From contig NZ_CAADHO010000009.1 in NCBI RefSeq assembly GCF_900699765.1, positions 1 through 64,000 on the forward strand: a DNA stretch of 64,000 nt. Direction: 5' to 3'. The position numbers and the translations under genes are program-made. The DNA comes from Desulfoluna butyratoxydans. GTDB lineage: Bacteria > Desulfobacterota > Desulfobacteria > Desulfobacterales > Desulfolunaceae. Positions 24,937 to 34,627 of the stretch are shown here, piece after piece (position 1 is the stretch's first letter; every line of letters starts with the position of its first letter). The notes under the pieces are model-generated. The model was not told the origin of the DNA. It ran no database searches and saw only the letters and a program-made list of their open reading frames with translations.

Positions 24937-24966
24937 ACGTTTTGATCTAAAAAAAGGAAAGAAGGG

Positions 24967-27900
24967 ATGACGTTGCCCGATTTTTCGTTACGTAATCAAA
25001 CCACCGTGATGTTTGCCATGGTGCTCCTGCTCCTGGGGGGCATCTGGGGCTATTTTCGCCTGGGCAAGCTGGAAGACCCGGTCTTCACGGTGAAGACGGC
25101 CATGGTGATGACCGTGTATCCCGGGGCCTCTCCCCATGAGGTGGAACAGCAGGTGACCCGGCTTATCGAGGAGGCGGTGCAGGGCGCCGACGAGGTGGAC
25201 AAGGTGCGCTCCGAGTCCCGTGCCGGGCTCTCCCTGGTCTATGTGGACTTGAACGAGTGGATTCGTTCCGACGACCTCCAGCAGCTCTGGGACATGTTGA
25301 GGCGCAAGGTCACCGCCGTCCAGCCCCAGCTTCCGGACGGCGCCCTGCCGTCGGAGGTGATGGACGACTACGGGGATGTGTACGGGCTGTTCATGGCCCT
25401 GTCCGCTGACGGGTACTCCCTGGCTGAGCTCAAAGAGTACGCCGACTACATCCGCCGCGAGCTCATGCTGGTGCCCGATGTGGAGCGGATCACCTTTTAC
25501 GGCATCCAGCCAGAGGTGGTGACCGTGGATGTCTCCCGGGCCAAATGCGCCTCCCTGGGGATCCCTCCGTCCCGCATTGCGTCCATGCTCCAGGCCCAGA
25601 ACACCATGGCCCCGGCCGGGGCCATGGACGTGGGAAGTCTTCGGGTGCGTATCCAGCCCTCCGGGGCCTTTGGGTCGGTGGATGAGATCGGGGAACTGGT
25701 GATCCAGGGGCAGGGTGAGGAGCAGGTGCTCTTGAAGGACCTGGCCACCATCACCCGGGAGTACCTGGATCCTGCCGAACCCCTCATGCGGTTTAACGGC
25801 AACCCGGCCATCGGCATTGCCGCCTCGGCTTCGGACGGCGCCAACGTGGTCACCATGGGGGAGGCGGTGAACGCGCGCCTCACCGAGCTCATGGAGGGCC
25901 TGCCCGTGGGCATTGAGCTCCACAAGGTTTACTACCAGTCCGACTTCGTCAAGGACAAGATCAAGGGGTTCATGCTCAACCTGGCCGAGTCCGTGGCCAT
26001 TGTCATCGGGGTGCTTCTCGTGACCATGGGGCTGCGCAGCGGGCTCATCATCGCCGCCAACCTGGTCCTGTCCATCATGGGGACCTTTGTTGTGATGCTG
26101 GTCTGGGGCATCGACCTGCAGAAGATCTCCCTGGCCGCCCTTATCCTTGTGATGGGCATGATCGTGGACAACGCCATTGTGGTGGCGGACGCCGGGTTGG
26201 TGAACCTGCAAAAGGGGATGACGCGTCTTGACGCCATTGCCGAACCCACCCGCCAGAGCGCCGTGCCCCTTTTGGGAGCCACCATCATCGCCTGTCTGGC
26301 CTTTTTCCCCATCTACATGGCCCCCACCAACACCGGGGAGTTCTGTGCCAGCCTCTTTCAGGTGGTGGCCATTGCCCTGATGTTCAGCTGGTTCCTGGCC
26401 ATGTCCCAGACTCCGGTGTTCTGCTACCGGTTTCTCACCGTTCCCGAAGGCAAGGGCAGTGAGGATCTCCACAGCGGAGCCACCTACCGTATCTACAAGC
26501 GGCTGCTGAACACGGCCCTTCGCCATCGCCTGGTGACCCTGGGACTGATGGTCGGGTTGCTGGTTCTGGCCGGGGCCGGTATGGGGATCGTAGAGAAACG
26601 GTTCTTTGCCGATGCCGACACCGCCCAGTTCGTGGTGGACTACCGACGCCCTGAAGGCTCCCGCATCGACATGGTCTCCGAGGACCTGAAACTCGCCGAA
26701 GCCTTTGCCATGGAGATGGAGGGCGTCACGGGCGTGGCCACCTGCGTGGGCCAGGGGCCCCCCCGGTTCATGAACGCCGTCAACCCCGAGCCCAAGATGG
26801 CCAACTACGGTCAGCTGATTATCAACGTGGAGGATTATCGGGAGATCAGCGGGATGATGGAGGAGCTGGCCCGGTGGTTTGCCGAGTATCTTCCCGAGGG
26901 TGAGCCCCACATCACCAAGTACATCAGCGGGCCCAAGGCCGATTACCGGGTGGAGGCGCGGTTCACCGGCCCCGACCCCGCGGTGCTGCGTTCCCTGGCC
27001 GAACAGGCCCGGGAGGTGATGGCCGACACCCCCAACGCCATCAACATCACGGACGACTGGCGGGAGCGCTCCCTGGTCTGGGAGGCCCTGTATGTCCAGA
27101 ACAAGGGTCGCCGTGCCGGAGTAGAGCGAACGGATCTGGCCCGGGATCTCCTGGGGGGCACCGACGGGGTGACCGTGACCAGCTACCGGGAGCATGACGA
27201 ACTTATCCCGGTGAAGGTGGTCTACTCCTCACCGGATCAGACCGACCTTGCGGCCCTTCCGGTGTGGGGTGTCTCCGACGCCGGGGTCCCCGTGGCCCAG
27301 GTCACCGAAGGCAGCGACTTTTTCTGGGAAGATCCCGTGATCCGCAGGTACAATCGCCGCCGCGTGATCCGCGCCCAGTGCGACCCTGCGGGGACCATGA
27401 CCTCCGATACCCTGCTTCAGCAGATCCGGCCCCGGGTGGAGGCCATCCCCCTGCCCGCCGGGTACACCCTGGAGTGGGAAGGGGAGTACGAACTCTCCAA
27501 GGACAGCAACGAAGGGGTCAGTGCCTTTCTGCCCGTGAGCCTCGTGGCCATGGTGATGATCCTGGTGTGGCTTTTTAACGGGGTCCGCCAGCCGCTGATG
27601 ATCATCACTATTTTGCCCCTTGCCCTGGTGGGCATGTCTGCGGGCCTGCTGATTTTCGGCCAGCCCTTCGGCTTTCTGGCCATGCTGGGGGCATACAGCC
27701 TCATCGGCATGATGATCAAAAACGCCGTGGTGCTCATCGACCTCATCGATGAAGACATCAAGGGCGGCAAAGACCCACTGACAGCCGTAAAAGAGGCATC
27801 CCTGAACCGTATGCGGCCGGTGATGATGGCTTCCGTAACCACGATATTCGGGATGATCCCCCTGATTTTCGACGTGATGTTCGTCTCCATGGCGGTGACC

Positions 27901-28014
27901 ATCATGGTGGGGCTGGCCTTTGCAACGGTGCTTACCCTGGTGGTGATTCCGGTGCTCTACACACTTTTTTTCAGGATCCGGACGGACAGGACCGCAGGGG
28001 AGGTGGCAGCATGA
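24967..28014 (+). CDS. RND efflux inner-membrane transporter
   Basis: The 1015-residue length and repeated two-half layout are those of the AcrB/HAE superfamily: a membrane helix at about 12-30, a large periplasmic loop (30-340), six helices, a second loop (560-860) and six more helices. The fourth-helix motif is GMIVDNAIVVAD, with Asp401 as the expected proton-relay residue; the usual second Asp is Asn here. It uses the proton gradient to export substrates together with the flanking adaptor and TolC-type gene. AAAGGAAAGAAGG precedes the start. It overlaps the next gene by four bases. Confidence 0.93.
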   Translation: MTLPDFSLRNQTTVMFAMVLLLLGGIWGYFRLGKLEDPVFTVKTAMVMTVYPGASPHEVEQQVTRLIEEAVQGADEVDKVRSESRAGLSLVYVDLNEWIRSDDLQQLWDMLRRKVTAVQPQLPDGALPSEVMDDYGDVYGLFMALSADGYSLAELKEYADYIRRELMLVPDVERITFYGIQPEVVTVDVSRAKCASLGIPPSRIASMLQAQNTMAPAGAMDVGSLRVRIQPSGAFGSVDEIGELVIQGQGEEQVLLKDLATITREYLDPAEPLMRFNGNPAIGIAASASDGANVVTMGEAVNARLTELMEGLPVGIELHKVYYQSDFVKDKIKGFMLNLAESVAIVIGVLLVTMGLRSGLIIAANLVLSIMGTFVVMLVWGIDLQKISLAALILVMGMIVDNAIVVADAGLVNLQKGMTRLDAIAEPTRQSAVPLLGATIIACLAFFPIYMAPTNTGEFCASLFQVVAIALMFSWFLAMSQTPVFCYRFLTVPEGKGSEDLHSGATYRIYKRLLNTALRHRLVTLGLMVGLLVLAGAGMGIVEKRFFADADTAQFVVDYRRPEGSRIDMVSEDLKLAEAFAMEMEGVTGVATCVGQGPPRFMNAVNPEPKMANYGQLIINVEDYREISGMMEELARWFAEYLPEGEPHITKYISGPKADYRVEARFTGPDPAVLRSLAEQAREVMADTPNAINITDDWRERSLVWEALYVQNKGRRAGVERTDLARDLLGGTDGVTVTSYREHDELIPVKVVYSSPDQTDLAALPVWGVSDAGVPVAQVTEGSDFFWEDPVIRRYNRRRVIRAQCDPAGTMTSDTLLQQIRPRVEAIPLPAGYTLEWEGEYELSKDSNEGVSAFLPVSLVAMVMILVWLFNGVRQPLMIITILPLALVGMSAGLLIFGQPFGFLAMLGAYSLIGMMIKNAVVLIDLIDEDIKGGKDPLTAVKEASLNRMRPVMMASVTTIFGMIPLIFDVMFVSMAVTIMVGLAFATVLTLVVIPVLYTLFFRIRTDRTAGEVAA

Positions 28015-29396
28015 TGGCAAAACGGATTGTGGGATTCTTTTTAGGGGCGGCCTGTGTCGCGCTGTGCGCGGCCGGGCCTGCCGGAGCCGCGGAACAGATG
28101 AGCATCGAGGAGGCCGTGGCCGAAGCCCTGCGAAGCAACCCGGCCGTGACCGGTGCCGACGCCGAGGTGGCGGCCTCCAGGGAAGCCCTCACCAGCGCCC
28201 GGGCCGATCGACTGCCCACCCTGTCGGCCGGGTACTACTGGACAAACCATAACCGGGAGCCGATCCAGAAGAGCGCGTGGGGAACCTTTCCCGCAGGCTA
28301 CAAGGAGGAAGCCGGTTGGGATGTACAGCTCGTGCAGCCCCTGTTTTCGGGCTACGCCCTGAAGACGGCCCATGACCTGGCCCGGCTCGGGGTGGACACC
28401 GAAGAGCTGAACCGCCGGGAGACCCTCCAGCAGCTGGCCCTCAGCGTGCGGCAGGCCTGCCATCGCCTGCTCCTTGCCAAGCGGCTCCAGACCGTGGCCG
28501 AGGACGAGGTGATCTCCCTCACATCCCACCGGCGCGTGGCTGTGGTAAACCACGACCAGGGTCTGATCCCCCTGAACGATCTCTTAAAAGCGGAGGTGGC
28601 CCTTGCCGAGGCGGTTCAGAACCGCAACCTGGCCGAGTCGGAGACGGACAAAGCCCGTATTTCGGTCAACAGGTTGCTTCATCGCGACCCCTTTGAGCCC
28701 CTTGCCATTGCCGACCGGCATGCGCCCCCCATCTGGGCCCAGAGCAGTGCGGAACTCGAAGCCCTGGCCGTGACGCGGCGACCGCTGGTGGCCCTTCTGC
28801 GCCTGGGGATCCGCCAGGCCACCCTGGGGGAGACGGCGGCCAAGAGTGCCTATTATCCCAGGGTCGACCTGGTGGGGCGCTACGCAAAGGCCGGGGACGG
28901 TCCCATTCCCGATGACAACGTCTTTACCCATTCGGATTCGGCCAGCATCACCCTGCAGGCATCCTGGACCCTCTGGAACTGGGGCAAGACCGGTGCCAAC
29001 GCAGCAGAGCAGGCCCAGCGCAGGCGTTCTGTGCAGGCCTCCCTGGCCGATGCCGAAGCCGCGGTGAAACAGGATGTGCAAAACGCGCTTCTGGATCGGG
29101 CCGTGGCCCTGAAGAACATCACCACCGCCGAACAGTCCCGGGCCCAGGCCCGGGAGAACTGGCGGATTACCCGGGTGCAGTACGACCAGCAGGTGGCCAC
29201 ATCCACCGACGTCATCGACGCCCGGACCTATCTCACCTCCGCCGATTCCAACTACTACCAGGCCCTCTATGCCTACATGGATGCCCTGGCCGTGTTGGAT
29301 TACGCCACGGGAAAACCCGTGGTGCGACCGGCGGCAGGGGAAAACAGCTCCGGTATGAACGGGGATGGGTACCTCTCTGCCGGGGTCGGGAAGTAA
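28011..29396 (+). CDS. TolC-family outer-membrane efflux protein
   Basis: The protein has 461 residues and starts inside the stop region of the pump gene (ATGA overlap), which implies coupled translation. A signal peptide (about 1-27, ending GAAEQ) is followed by two repeats with the long alternating helices of TolC/OEP proteins (SIEEAVAEALRSNPAV ... AEVAASREALTSARADRLPTLSAGYYW; second repeat from about 260). It should form the trimeric outer-membrane duct of the tripartite pump. It is the last gene of the operon; a strong hairpin follows. Confidence 0.92.
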   Translation: MMAKRIVGFFLGAACVALCAAGPAGAAEQMSIEEAVAEALRSNPAVTGADAEVAASREALTSARADRLPTLSAGYYWTNHNREPIQKSAWGTFPAGYKEEAGWDVQLVQPLFSGYALKTAHDLARLGVDTEELNRRETLQQLALSVRQACHRLLLAKRLQTVAEDEVISLTSHRRVAVVNHDQGLIPLNDLLKAEVALAEAVQNRNLAESETDKARISVNRLLHRDPFEPLAIADRHAPPIWAQSSAELEALAVTRRPLVALLRLGIRQATLGETAAKSAYYPRVDLVGRYAKAGDGPIPDDNVFTHSDSASITLQASWTLWNWGKTGANAAEQAQRRRSVQASLADAEAAVKQDVQNALLDRAVALKNITTAEQSRAQARENWRITRVQYDQQVATSTDVIDARTYLTSADSNYYQALYAYMDALAVLDYATGKPVVRPAAGENSSGMNGDGYLSAGVGK

Positions 29397-29532
29397 CCAC
29401 CGAAACGACACGGCCTGTGCCGTGGCAAGACCCCTTTTGGGGCATCGTAACGATACGACGGGGCCTTTACGGCTCCGTCATCCGGTTTCGAAAGGCCTGA
29501 ACACCCTTTCGGAAAGTAAGTCTCCTTGGCGT

Positions 29533-29568
29533 GCAGGGAGGAGCGCGGTTGGGCTCCTCCCTGCTTTT
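29533..29568 (+). terminator. Terminator after the RND operon
   Basis: A perfect 12-bp stem (GCAGGGAGGAGC and its complement) with an 8-nt loop runs into TTTT. It lies 137 bases after the TolC-type gene. Confidence 0.82.
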
Positions 29569-29636
29569 CGCGTCCTGATTTCCATGGAGTCATTGAAAAA
29601 CGCGACCCGCCCAAGGCGAGTCGAATTGTTGTGCAT

Positions 29637-30314
29637 ATGAATGGTGAGCGTCAGAGTATGGAATCCCCTTGTTCGTTGACTTCGTTGAGCGGCACCTTTG
29701 CCCGCTATTTTTTTTACGCGTTCCTTGCCGGGGCCATGGCCCTGTGCATCACCTGGGAAGCCCTGAACACGCCTTCTGCCTATCTCTTCGGAGAGGACTC
29801 GCTGCTGGAGGCCCTGCAGGTGGCGGCCCTTTTTTTTACCATGGTGTGTGCCTGGACCGCAGGCCATCGGGATCCGTCCCCGAACCCGGTGGCCACCATG
29901 CTGGTGGGGGCGGCCGCCATGGCCGGGATACGCGAGTTTGATTTCTGCCTGGACCGGTATCTCTTTGACGGCGGCTGGCAGGTGCTTGTGTGCTTTACCG
30001 CGCTACTCACGGCCGCTTCCGTGTATCGAGACCGGGAAACGCTTCTGGACTCTCTCCATGGGTTTGCGGGCAAGCCCAGCTTCGGGCTCATGGTGGGCGG
30101 GTTTGTCACCGTGTTTGTCTTTTCCCGGCTCTTCGGGCGCCAGGTGCTCTGGCGGGGCATCATGGGGGACGGGTACATGCCGGTGGTGAAAACCGCGGTG
30201 GAGGAGGGCACCGAACTCCTCGGATACACCCTGATTTTTATCGGCTCACTGGAGTTCCTCCGGGAGTCACGCTGTGCAAGCGTTGTGTATAATGCGATTG
30301 ATCATGTGAGGTGA
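29637..30314 (+). CDS. Polytopic membrane protein of unknown function
   Basis: The protein has 225 residues from ATG 29637; a second ATG at 29658 is equally possible, and neither has a strong ribosome site. About five or six hydrophobic segments are visible (FFYAFLAGAMALCI, LQVAALFFTMVCAW, VATMLVGAAAMAGI, VLVCFTALLTAAS, GLMVGGFVTVFVF). A conserved-looking acidic/aromatic patch IREFDFCLDRYLF lies between segments. No transporter motif is recognised. It begins after the RND terminator and ends about 100 bases before the acetyltransferase gene. Confidence 0.55.
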   Translation: MNGERQSMESPCSLTSLSGTFARYFFYAFLAGAMALCITWEALNTPSAYLFGEDSLLEALQVAALFFTMVCAWTAGHRDPSPNPVATMLVGAAAMAGIREFDFCLDRYLFDGGWQVLVCFTALLTAASVYRDRETLLDSLHGFAGKPSFGLMVGGFVTVFVFSRLFGRQVLWRGIMGDGYMPVVKTAVEEGTELLGYTLIFIGSLEFLRESRCASVVYNAIDHVR

Positions 30315-30420
30315 AATGGGATAGACTGAAAGGCAATGGAAGCGTGGCTGGTTTCACGTCGCTTCGGGCATGGAACGGACCCAGGGCACCGGGTCTGTCG
30401 ATGAGATCGGAGGGAGCATG

Positions 30421-31269
30421 ATGAGTCAGGAACAGGCAACCATACGCCGGATGGATCAGGAAGATTTGGCCATTGCCATTGCATGGGCGGGCCAGGAGGG
30501 GTGGAACCCCGGAATTCACGACGGGGCCTGTTTTTACGCCTGCGACCCCGAAGGCTTCTGGATTGCCGAGGTGGACGGCGAGCCCGTGGCGCTCCTCTCA
30601 TCTGTTCGGTACGCGGCCCGTCTCGGGTTCCTGGGCTTTTACCTTGTGAGGCCGGACTGCCGGGGCATGGGCGTGGGGCGCGTGGTGTGGCGCCAGGGCA
30701 TGGATTCCCTGGAAGGCTGCACCGTGGGGCTCAACACCGCCGCTTCCTGCGAGGCCAAGTACCAAAAGATGGGCTTTCAAACCGCCCACCACGTGATCCG
30801 CTATCGCGGGGGCGCAGGGGGCGTGCTCCAGGCCGATCCTTACCTGCTTCCCCTCACCGATATCCCCTTTGACCGGGTCGTGGCCTTTGACACCACCTTC
30901 TTCTTCTCCAGCCGCGAGGCCTTCCTCGCCTCCTGGATCACGCGCCCCGGAGTCATTGCTTTAGGGATCCTCCAGGACGGCCACCTTGCCGGATACGGCG
31001 TGCTGCGCCAGGCCTGGGACGGCTTCCGCATCGGGCCCCTGTTTGCCCTGAACCCCTCCCATGCCCACCGGCTCTACACCGCCCTGAAAGCCTACGGCGG
31101 CGAAGGCCCGGTCTACATGGACATCCCCGACGCCAACCCCAACGCCATGGAGCTGGCCGAATCCTTTGGCATGGAACCCGTCAAAAAAACCGTGCGCATG
31201 TACTCCGGCGACCCTCCCTCGCTGCCCCTTTCAGGCATCTACGGCCTGACCTCCCTGGAGCTGGGGTAA
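30421..31269 (+). CDS. GNAT-family N-acetyltransferase with C-terminal second domain
   Basis: The protein has 282 residues; ATG 30421 has GGAGGGAG at good spacing (30418 is possible). The N-terminal GNAT fold shows the acetyl-CoA loop RPDCRGMGVGRVVW and the late NTAASCEAKYQKMGF strand. The C-terminal half (about 135-282; VIALGILQDGHLAGYGVLR, RIGPLFALNPSHAHRLYTAL) looks like the Acetyltransf_18 domain often fused to GNAT. Substrate unknown. The gene is followed by a double hairpin shared with the convergent methyltransferase gene. Confidence 0.82.
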   Translation: MSQEQATIRRMDQEDLAIAIAWAGQEGWNPGIHDGACFYACDPEGFWIAEVDGEPVALLSSVRYAARLGFLGFYLVRPDCRGMGVGRVVWRQGMDSLEGCTVGLNTAASCEAKYQKMGFQTAHHVIRYRGGAGGVLQADPYLLPLTDIPFDRVVAFDTTFFFSSREAFLASWITRPGVIALGILQDGHLAGYGVLRQAWDGFRIGPLFALNPSHAHRLYTALKAYGGEGPVYMDIPDANPNAMELAESFGMEPVKKTVRMYSGDPPSLPLSGIYGLTSLELG

Positions 31270-31279
31270 AAGCTCAAAA

Positions 31280-31355
31280 AAGCCTCCGGCGGCCCTGCCG
31301 GAGGCCAGCTGGGTGGTTACAAAAAAGGGCGTGATTCCCAGGAATCACGCCCTTT
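31280..31355. terminator. Double hairpin between convergent genes
   Basis: The first hairpin (31280-31303) is GCCTCCGGC-6nt-GCCGGAGGC, the GC-rich core of a dispersed repeat family. The second (31324-31355) is a perfect 15-bp stem with a 2-nt loop, flanked by A-runs and T-runs, so it can terminate both strands. Confidence 0.85.
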
Positions 31356-31380
31356 GTGTGTTTTTTGTCCGGTGGCGCCG

Positions 31381-32094
31381 TTATTTGTCCTTGGTAAAGT
31401 AGAGCACCAGGCTCTTGCCCATGACCGGGTTGAGGAGCCTGTCCATGAACTTGGTGATCTTGGGCTGGGAGAGGATGTCCCACTCCAGGAACCGTTTGTA
31501 AAGATTCACGGCCCAGTGGTCGGTGCGGGTGGGCCCCACGAGGCATTTCAGCCACCAGTAGGGGGCGTGGATGCTGTGGGCGTGGTGGGCGTTCCAGTAG
31601 GAGGCCCCCTGTTTTTCGATGAGGCTCACCAGGGGCTTTTTCTTGTAGATGCGCACATGGCCCATGTTGGCGTTGAAGTACTCGTCGGAGAGGAGCCAGC
31701 AGATCTTCTCGGGCCAGAATCGGGGGACGGTCACCACCAGGTTGTGGCCGGGTTTCAGCACCCTTAAGATCTCTTTGGCCGCGGCGCCGTCGTTGGGGAT
31801 GTGCTCCATCACCTCCGAGCAGAGAACGATGTCGAAGCTGTCGTCGGCAAAGGGCAGGTTGGTGATGTCGGCCATGGTAAAGGCCCAGGAGCCCCCTTTG
31901 TGGGCGCCCAGGTGGTCGTGGAACTGGAGCCGCTTGACGCCCTGCTGCAGGTCTTCGTGGGAGAGGTCGGCGCCGATGGCCGTGACCTTCTCGTATTCGT
32001 AGGCGGCGCTGATGTGGCGGCCCGGGCCGCAGCCGATGTCCAGGATCCGGTAGCCGGGTTTGACGTCCAGTATGTTAAATTTTACGGTGATCAC
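31381..32094 (-). CDS. Class I SAM-dependent methyltransferase
   Basis: The protein has 237 residues. GTG 32094 is chosen because GGGAGG lies six bases before it and the methyltransferase fold begins at once; this start lies inside the end of the glycosyltransferase gene. Motif I is LDIGCGPGRH, motif II the acidic IGADLS, then the DSFDIVLCSEVMEHI and LRVLKPG blocks typical of UbiE/Methyltransf_11 proteins. A C-terminal extension of about 90 residues follows. The 20-base overlap with the glycosyltransferase suggests both act on the same glycan or glycolipid. Confidence 0.85.
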   Translation of the reverse strand: MITVKFNILDVKPGYRILDIGCGPGRHISAAYEYEKVTAIGADLSHEDLQQGVKRLQFHDHLGAHKGGSWAFTMADITNLPFADDSFDIVLCSEVMEHIPNDGAAAKEILRVLKPGHNLVVTVPRFWPEKICWLLSDEYFNANMGHVRIYKKKPLVSLIEKQGASYWNAHHAHSIHAPYWWLKCLVGPTRTDHWAVNLYKRFLEWDILSQPKITKFMDRLLNPVMGKSLVLYFTKDK

Positions 32095-33328
32095 GGATGG
32101 CCTCCCTGTACGCTGCCACGGTCTGCTCGGCGGCGTTTTTCCATGTAAACTGTTCCTGAACGCGCTTGTAGCCTGCTTCGCCCAGCTCCTTTGCCTTGTC
32201 GGGGTTGTCCAGCAGATCGCAGATGGCCTCTGCAAGGACCTCGGGGTTTTCAGGCGGCACCAGCATGGCCGCGTCCCCTGCCACCTCGGGCAGGGCACCG
32301 CCGGTGGTGCTGATCACCGGGATCCCGCTGGCCATGGCCTCGCCCACGGGCAGGCCGAACCCTTCGTACACGGAAGGGACAACGGCGATGGACGCCTTGG
32401 CGTAATGCTCCCGGAACTCCTCGTTGGAGACCCGGCCTGTAAAGTCGATGAGGTGACCCATATCCAGCTTTTTCACCAGCTTTTCAATGCCGCCTCCCTC
32501 CTTGGGGGTGCCGATGACGGTGAGCCTGATGTCCCGGTGCTTGCTGATGGCGTGCACGGCCTGGAGGAGGTAGTAGAGACCCTTTAACGGCTGGTCCGCG
32601 CTGTTGGTCACGATGAGCCGGTTGGGCTCGCGCTGGATGTGGGGCAGCGGGTAGAAGAGTTCGGTGTTGATGCCGTTGGGCACCACGTGGAAGCGCTCTG
32701 CCGGGACGTCGAACTCTGCGTGGATGTCGGTCTTGGAAAATTCCGAGACGGTGATGAACTTGGGAAGGCGCCTGACCACCCGCTTCTGCATGCCGATGAA
32801 AGAGTACCACCTGAGGTGTTTCACTTTTTTCCAGAAACTTCGTACACTGCGTACCGCGATCTGGCGGTCCCGGGTGATGGGGTGGTGGATGGTGGCCACG
32901 GTGGGAACCAGGCGGCTCAGGGCCAGGATGCCGTAGGAGAGGCTCTGGTTGTCGTGGATGATGTCGAATTCGTGGACCCTGTGCTTCAGGTGGTTGTACG
33001 CCCTGTACCCGAAGGTTTCGGGCTCCGGGTACCCCATGGTGGAGATGCTCAGCCATTCCATGAGGTTGATGGGATTCTTCAGCTCTCCCACCGTGGGGGT
33101 TCGAAAGGGATTTTCCGCGTTGTACAGGTCCAGGCAGTCCAGCATGGTGAGCTTGGCCTTGGAATCCAGGAGGGGATCCGGGGGCCCGGCCACCACCTCC
33201 ACGTGGTGACCCAGTTCGGTGAGGGCCCGTGCGAGGTTCCTCACATAGACACCCTGGCCGCCGCAATGGGGATTGCTGCGGTAACTGATCATACAGATGC
33301 GTAACGGGCGGCTTGCTTCACGGGTCAT
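32075..33328 (-). CDS. GT4-family glycosyltransferase
   Basis: The protein has 417 residues from ATG 33328 behind GGAGGTGG. The GT-B fold shows the N-terminal glycine loop (CGGQGVYVRNLARALTELGHHVEVV) and a C-terminal EX7E-type region, VPSVYEGFGLPVGEAMASGIPVISTTGGALPEV. It should transfer a sugar from a nucleotide donor to a lipid or glycan acceptor at the inner membrane. The methyltransferase gene downstream overlaps its end. Donor and acceptor cannot be told. Confidence 0.9.
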   Translation of the reverse strand: MTREASRPLRICMISYRSNPHCGGQGVYVRNLARALTELGHHVEVVAGPPDPLLDSKAKLTMLDCLDLYNAENPFRTPTVGELKNPINLMEWLSISTMGYPEPETFGYRAYNHLKHRVHEFDIIHDNQSLSYGILALSRLVPTVATIHHPITRDRQIAVRSVRSFWKKVKHLRWYSFIGMQKRVVRRLPKFITVSEFSKTDIHAEFDVPAERFHVVPNGINTELFYPLPHIQREPNRLIVTNSADQPLKGLYYLLQAVHAISKHRDIRLTVIGTPKEGGGIEKLVKKLDMGHLIDFTGRVSNEEFREHYAKASIAVVPSVYEGFGLPVGEAMASGIPVISTTGGALPEVAGDAAMLVPPENPEVLAEAICDLLDNPDKAKELGEAGYKRVQEQFTWKNAAEQTVAAYREAIRDHRKI

Positions 33329-33701
33329 ACCGCCACCTCCAACGAATAAAACCTGATGTCCTTGCACATAACACACTCCTCACCTTCTGCGGGCATCGGC
33401 CACCGCCGCTCCCAGGGTACTGCCATTACTTACGGATATGCTCCGGGGCCCTCAAAACAGCCGTGAACCGCGGCGGAAGCATAAGAAACTATACTTACCC
33501 AACGGCTCGAAACGAGGTCAAGCACTTTTTAGGTTGTGGTAAAAATGGTCTCCGGACCAATCAATGATCGATAAACAAAGCATATCTTACGGGCCGGGAA
33601 GGCGTCTTCTTCTTGCAGGGGGCGCTTCTCCCTGATAGCTAATGGGATATCCCCGGGCAACGACCCGCCGAGATACCGACAACAGCAAAGGAGACACCCA
33701 A
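33329..33701. other. Divergent intergenic region
   Basis: This region carries the promoters of the glycosyltransferase and LUD genes. I see no clear boxes, RNA or repeat. The only strong signal is AAAGGAGA just before the LUD gene. Confidence 0.4.
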
Positions 33702-34358
33702 ATGAAAGATCCCATCGACGCCTACTGGCGACTGCGCCTGGAATCCGTGAAGGAGCGCCTGGAGGCCAACAACTTCACGGTCTTTATCGCCGATGCACCT
33801 GAAGACGCCAAAACCATCGTGGAAGAAGAGATCCTGGCCAAGTCCGACGCCAAGAGCATCTCCTGGGGCGGTTCCCTCACCCACGTGTCCACCGGGGTGT
33901 ATGAGATGCTGAAAAACCGGGACGACCTGGATGTCCTCGACACCTACGACAAGAAAGGCTTTACACCGGAGGAGGTGGGGGAGCGCCGCAGGCAGTCCCT
34001 TCTCTCCGATATATATGTGACGGGCACCAACGCCGTGGCCGAAGACGGTTACCTTGTCAATCTGGACATGGTCGGCAACCGCATCGCAGCCCTTACCTTC
34101 GGGCCCAGGGAGGTGGTGATCCTTGTGGGGCGCAACAAGATCGTTCCCGACCTTGAATCCGCCATGGACCGCGTCAAAAACTACGCGGCCCCGGTGAACG
34201 CCATGCGCCTGGACATGAAAACCCCCTGCGCCAAAACCGGTGTGTGCCAGGACTGCAAGAGCCCGGCCCGCATCTGCAACACCTGGACCATCACCGAAAA
34301 GTCCTTTCCCAAGGGCCGGGTGAAGGTGATCCTCATCAACGCGGATCTGGGTTTTTAG
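33702..34358 (+). CDS. LUD-domain protein (LutC/YkgG-like)
   Basis: The protein has 218 residues from ATG 33702 behind AAGGAGA. It shows the LUD (DUF162) pattern: GGSLTHVSTGVYEML, YVTGTNAVAEDGYLVNLDMVGNRIAALTFGP and VILVGRNKIV. Four Cys residues near the C-terminus (CAKTGVCQDCKSPARIC) may bind a metal or Fe-S cluster, as in many stand-alone LUD proteins of anaerobes. LutC-type proteins take part in lactate oxidation, but lutA and lutB are absent here, so the role is open. It stands alone and ends before a terminator. Confidence 0.85.
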   Translation: MKDPIDAYWRLRLESVKERLEANNFTVFIADAPEDAKTIVEEEILAKSDAKSISWGGSLTHVSTGVYEMLKNRDDLDVLDTYDKKGFTPEEVGERRRQSLLSDIYVTGTNAVAEDGYLVNLDMVGNRIAALTFGPREVVILVGRNKIVPDLESAMDRVKNYAAPVNAMRLDMKTPCAKTGVCQDCKSPARICNTWTITEKSFPKGRVKVILINADLGF

Positions 34359-34441
34359 CATTTATAGGGTTTCAGGCCGTGGCTGCCGGAGTTCTTCCGG
34401 GCAACGTGCAATAAGAAAAAATCTGTGATATTGTCCGGCAC

Positions 34442-34478
34442 GGCTGGGATTGACGAGTTCGATCCCAGCCCTTTTTTT
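34442..34478 (+). terminator. Terminator after the LUD gene
   Basis: A 9-bp perfect stem (GGCTGGGAT / ATCCCAGCC) with an 11-nt loop runs into seven Ts. Confidence 0.85.
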
Positions 34479-34627
34479 ATGTCGTCGACATGCAACGTGT
34501 TTTCCCAGGATGGGTGGCCTTTCACGAGGGTGACAGGGCTTTTCTTCGGATGCGGTTGTGTGTGGTCCGATATGTCGGCCGAAGGAATCGGCCTCAACCC
34601 AAAGACAAGACAGAAGGTGGTAGACCC

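Noticed and set aside
24988..27195. 735-codon open frame on the minus strand opposite the RND pump.
   Set aside because: Composition (His, Gly, Asp, Gln) and lack of any motif mark it as antisense to the pump gene.
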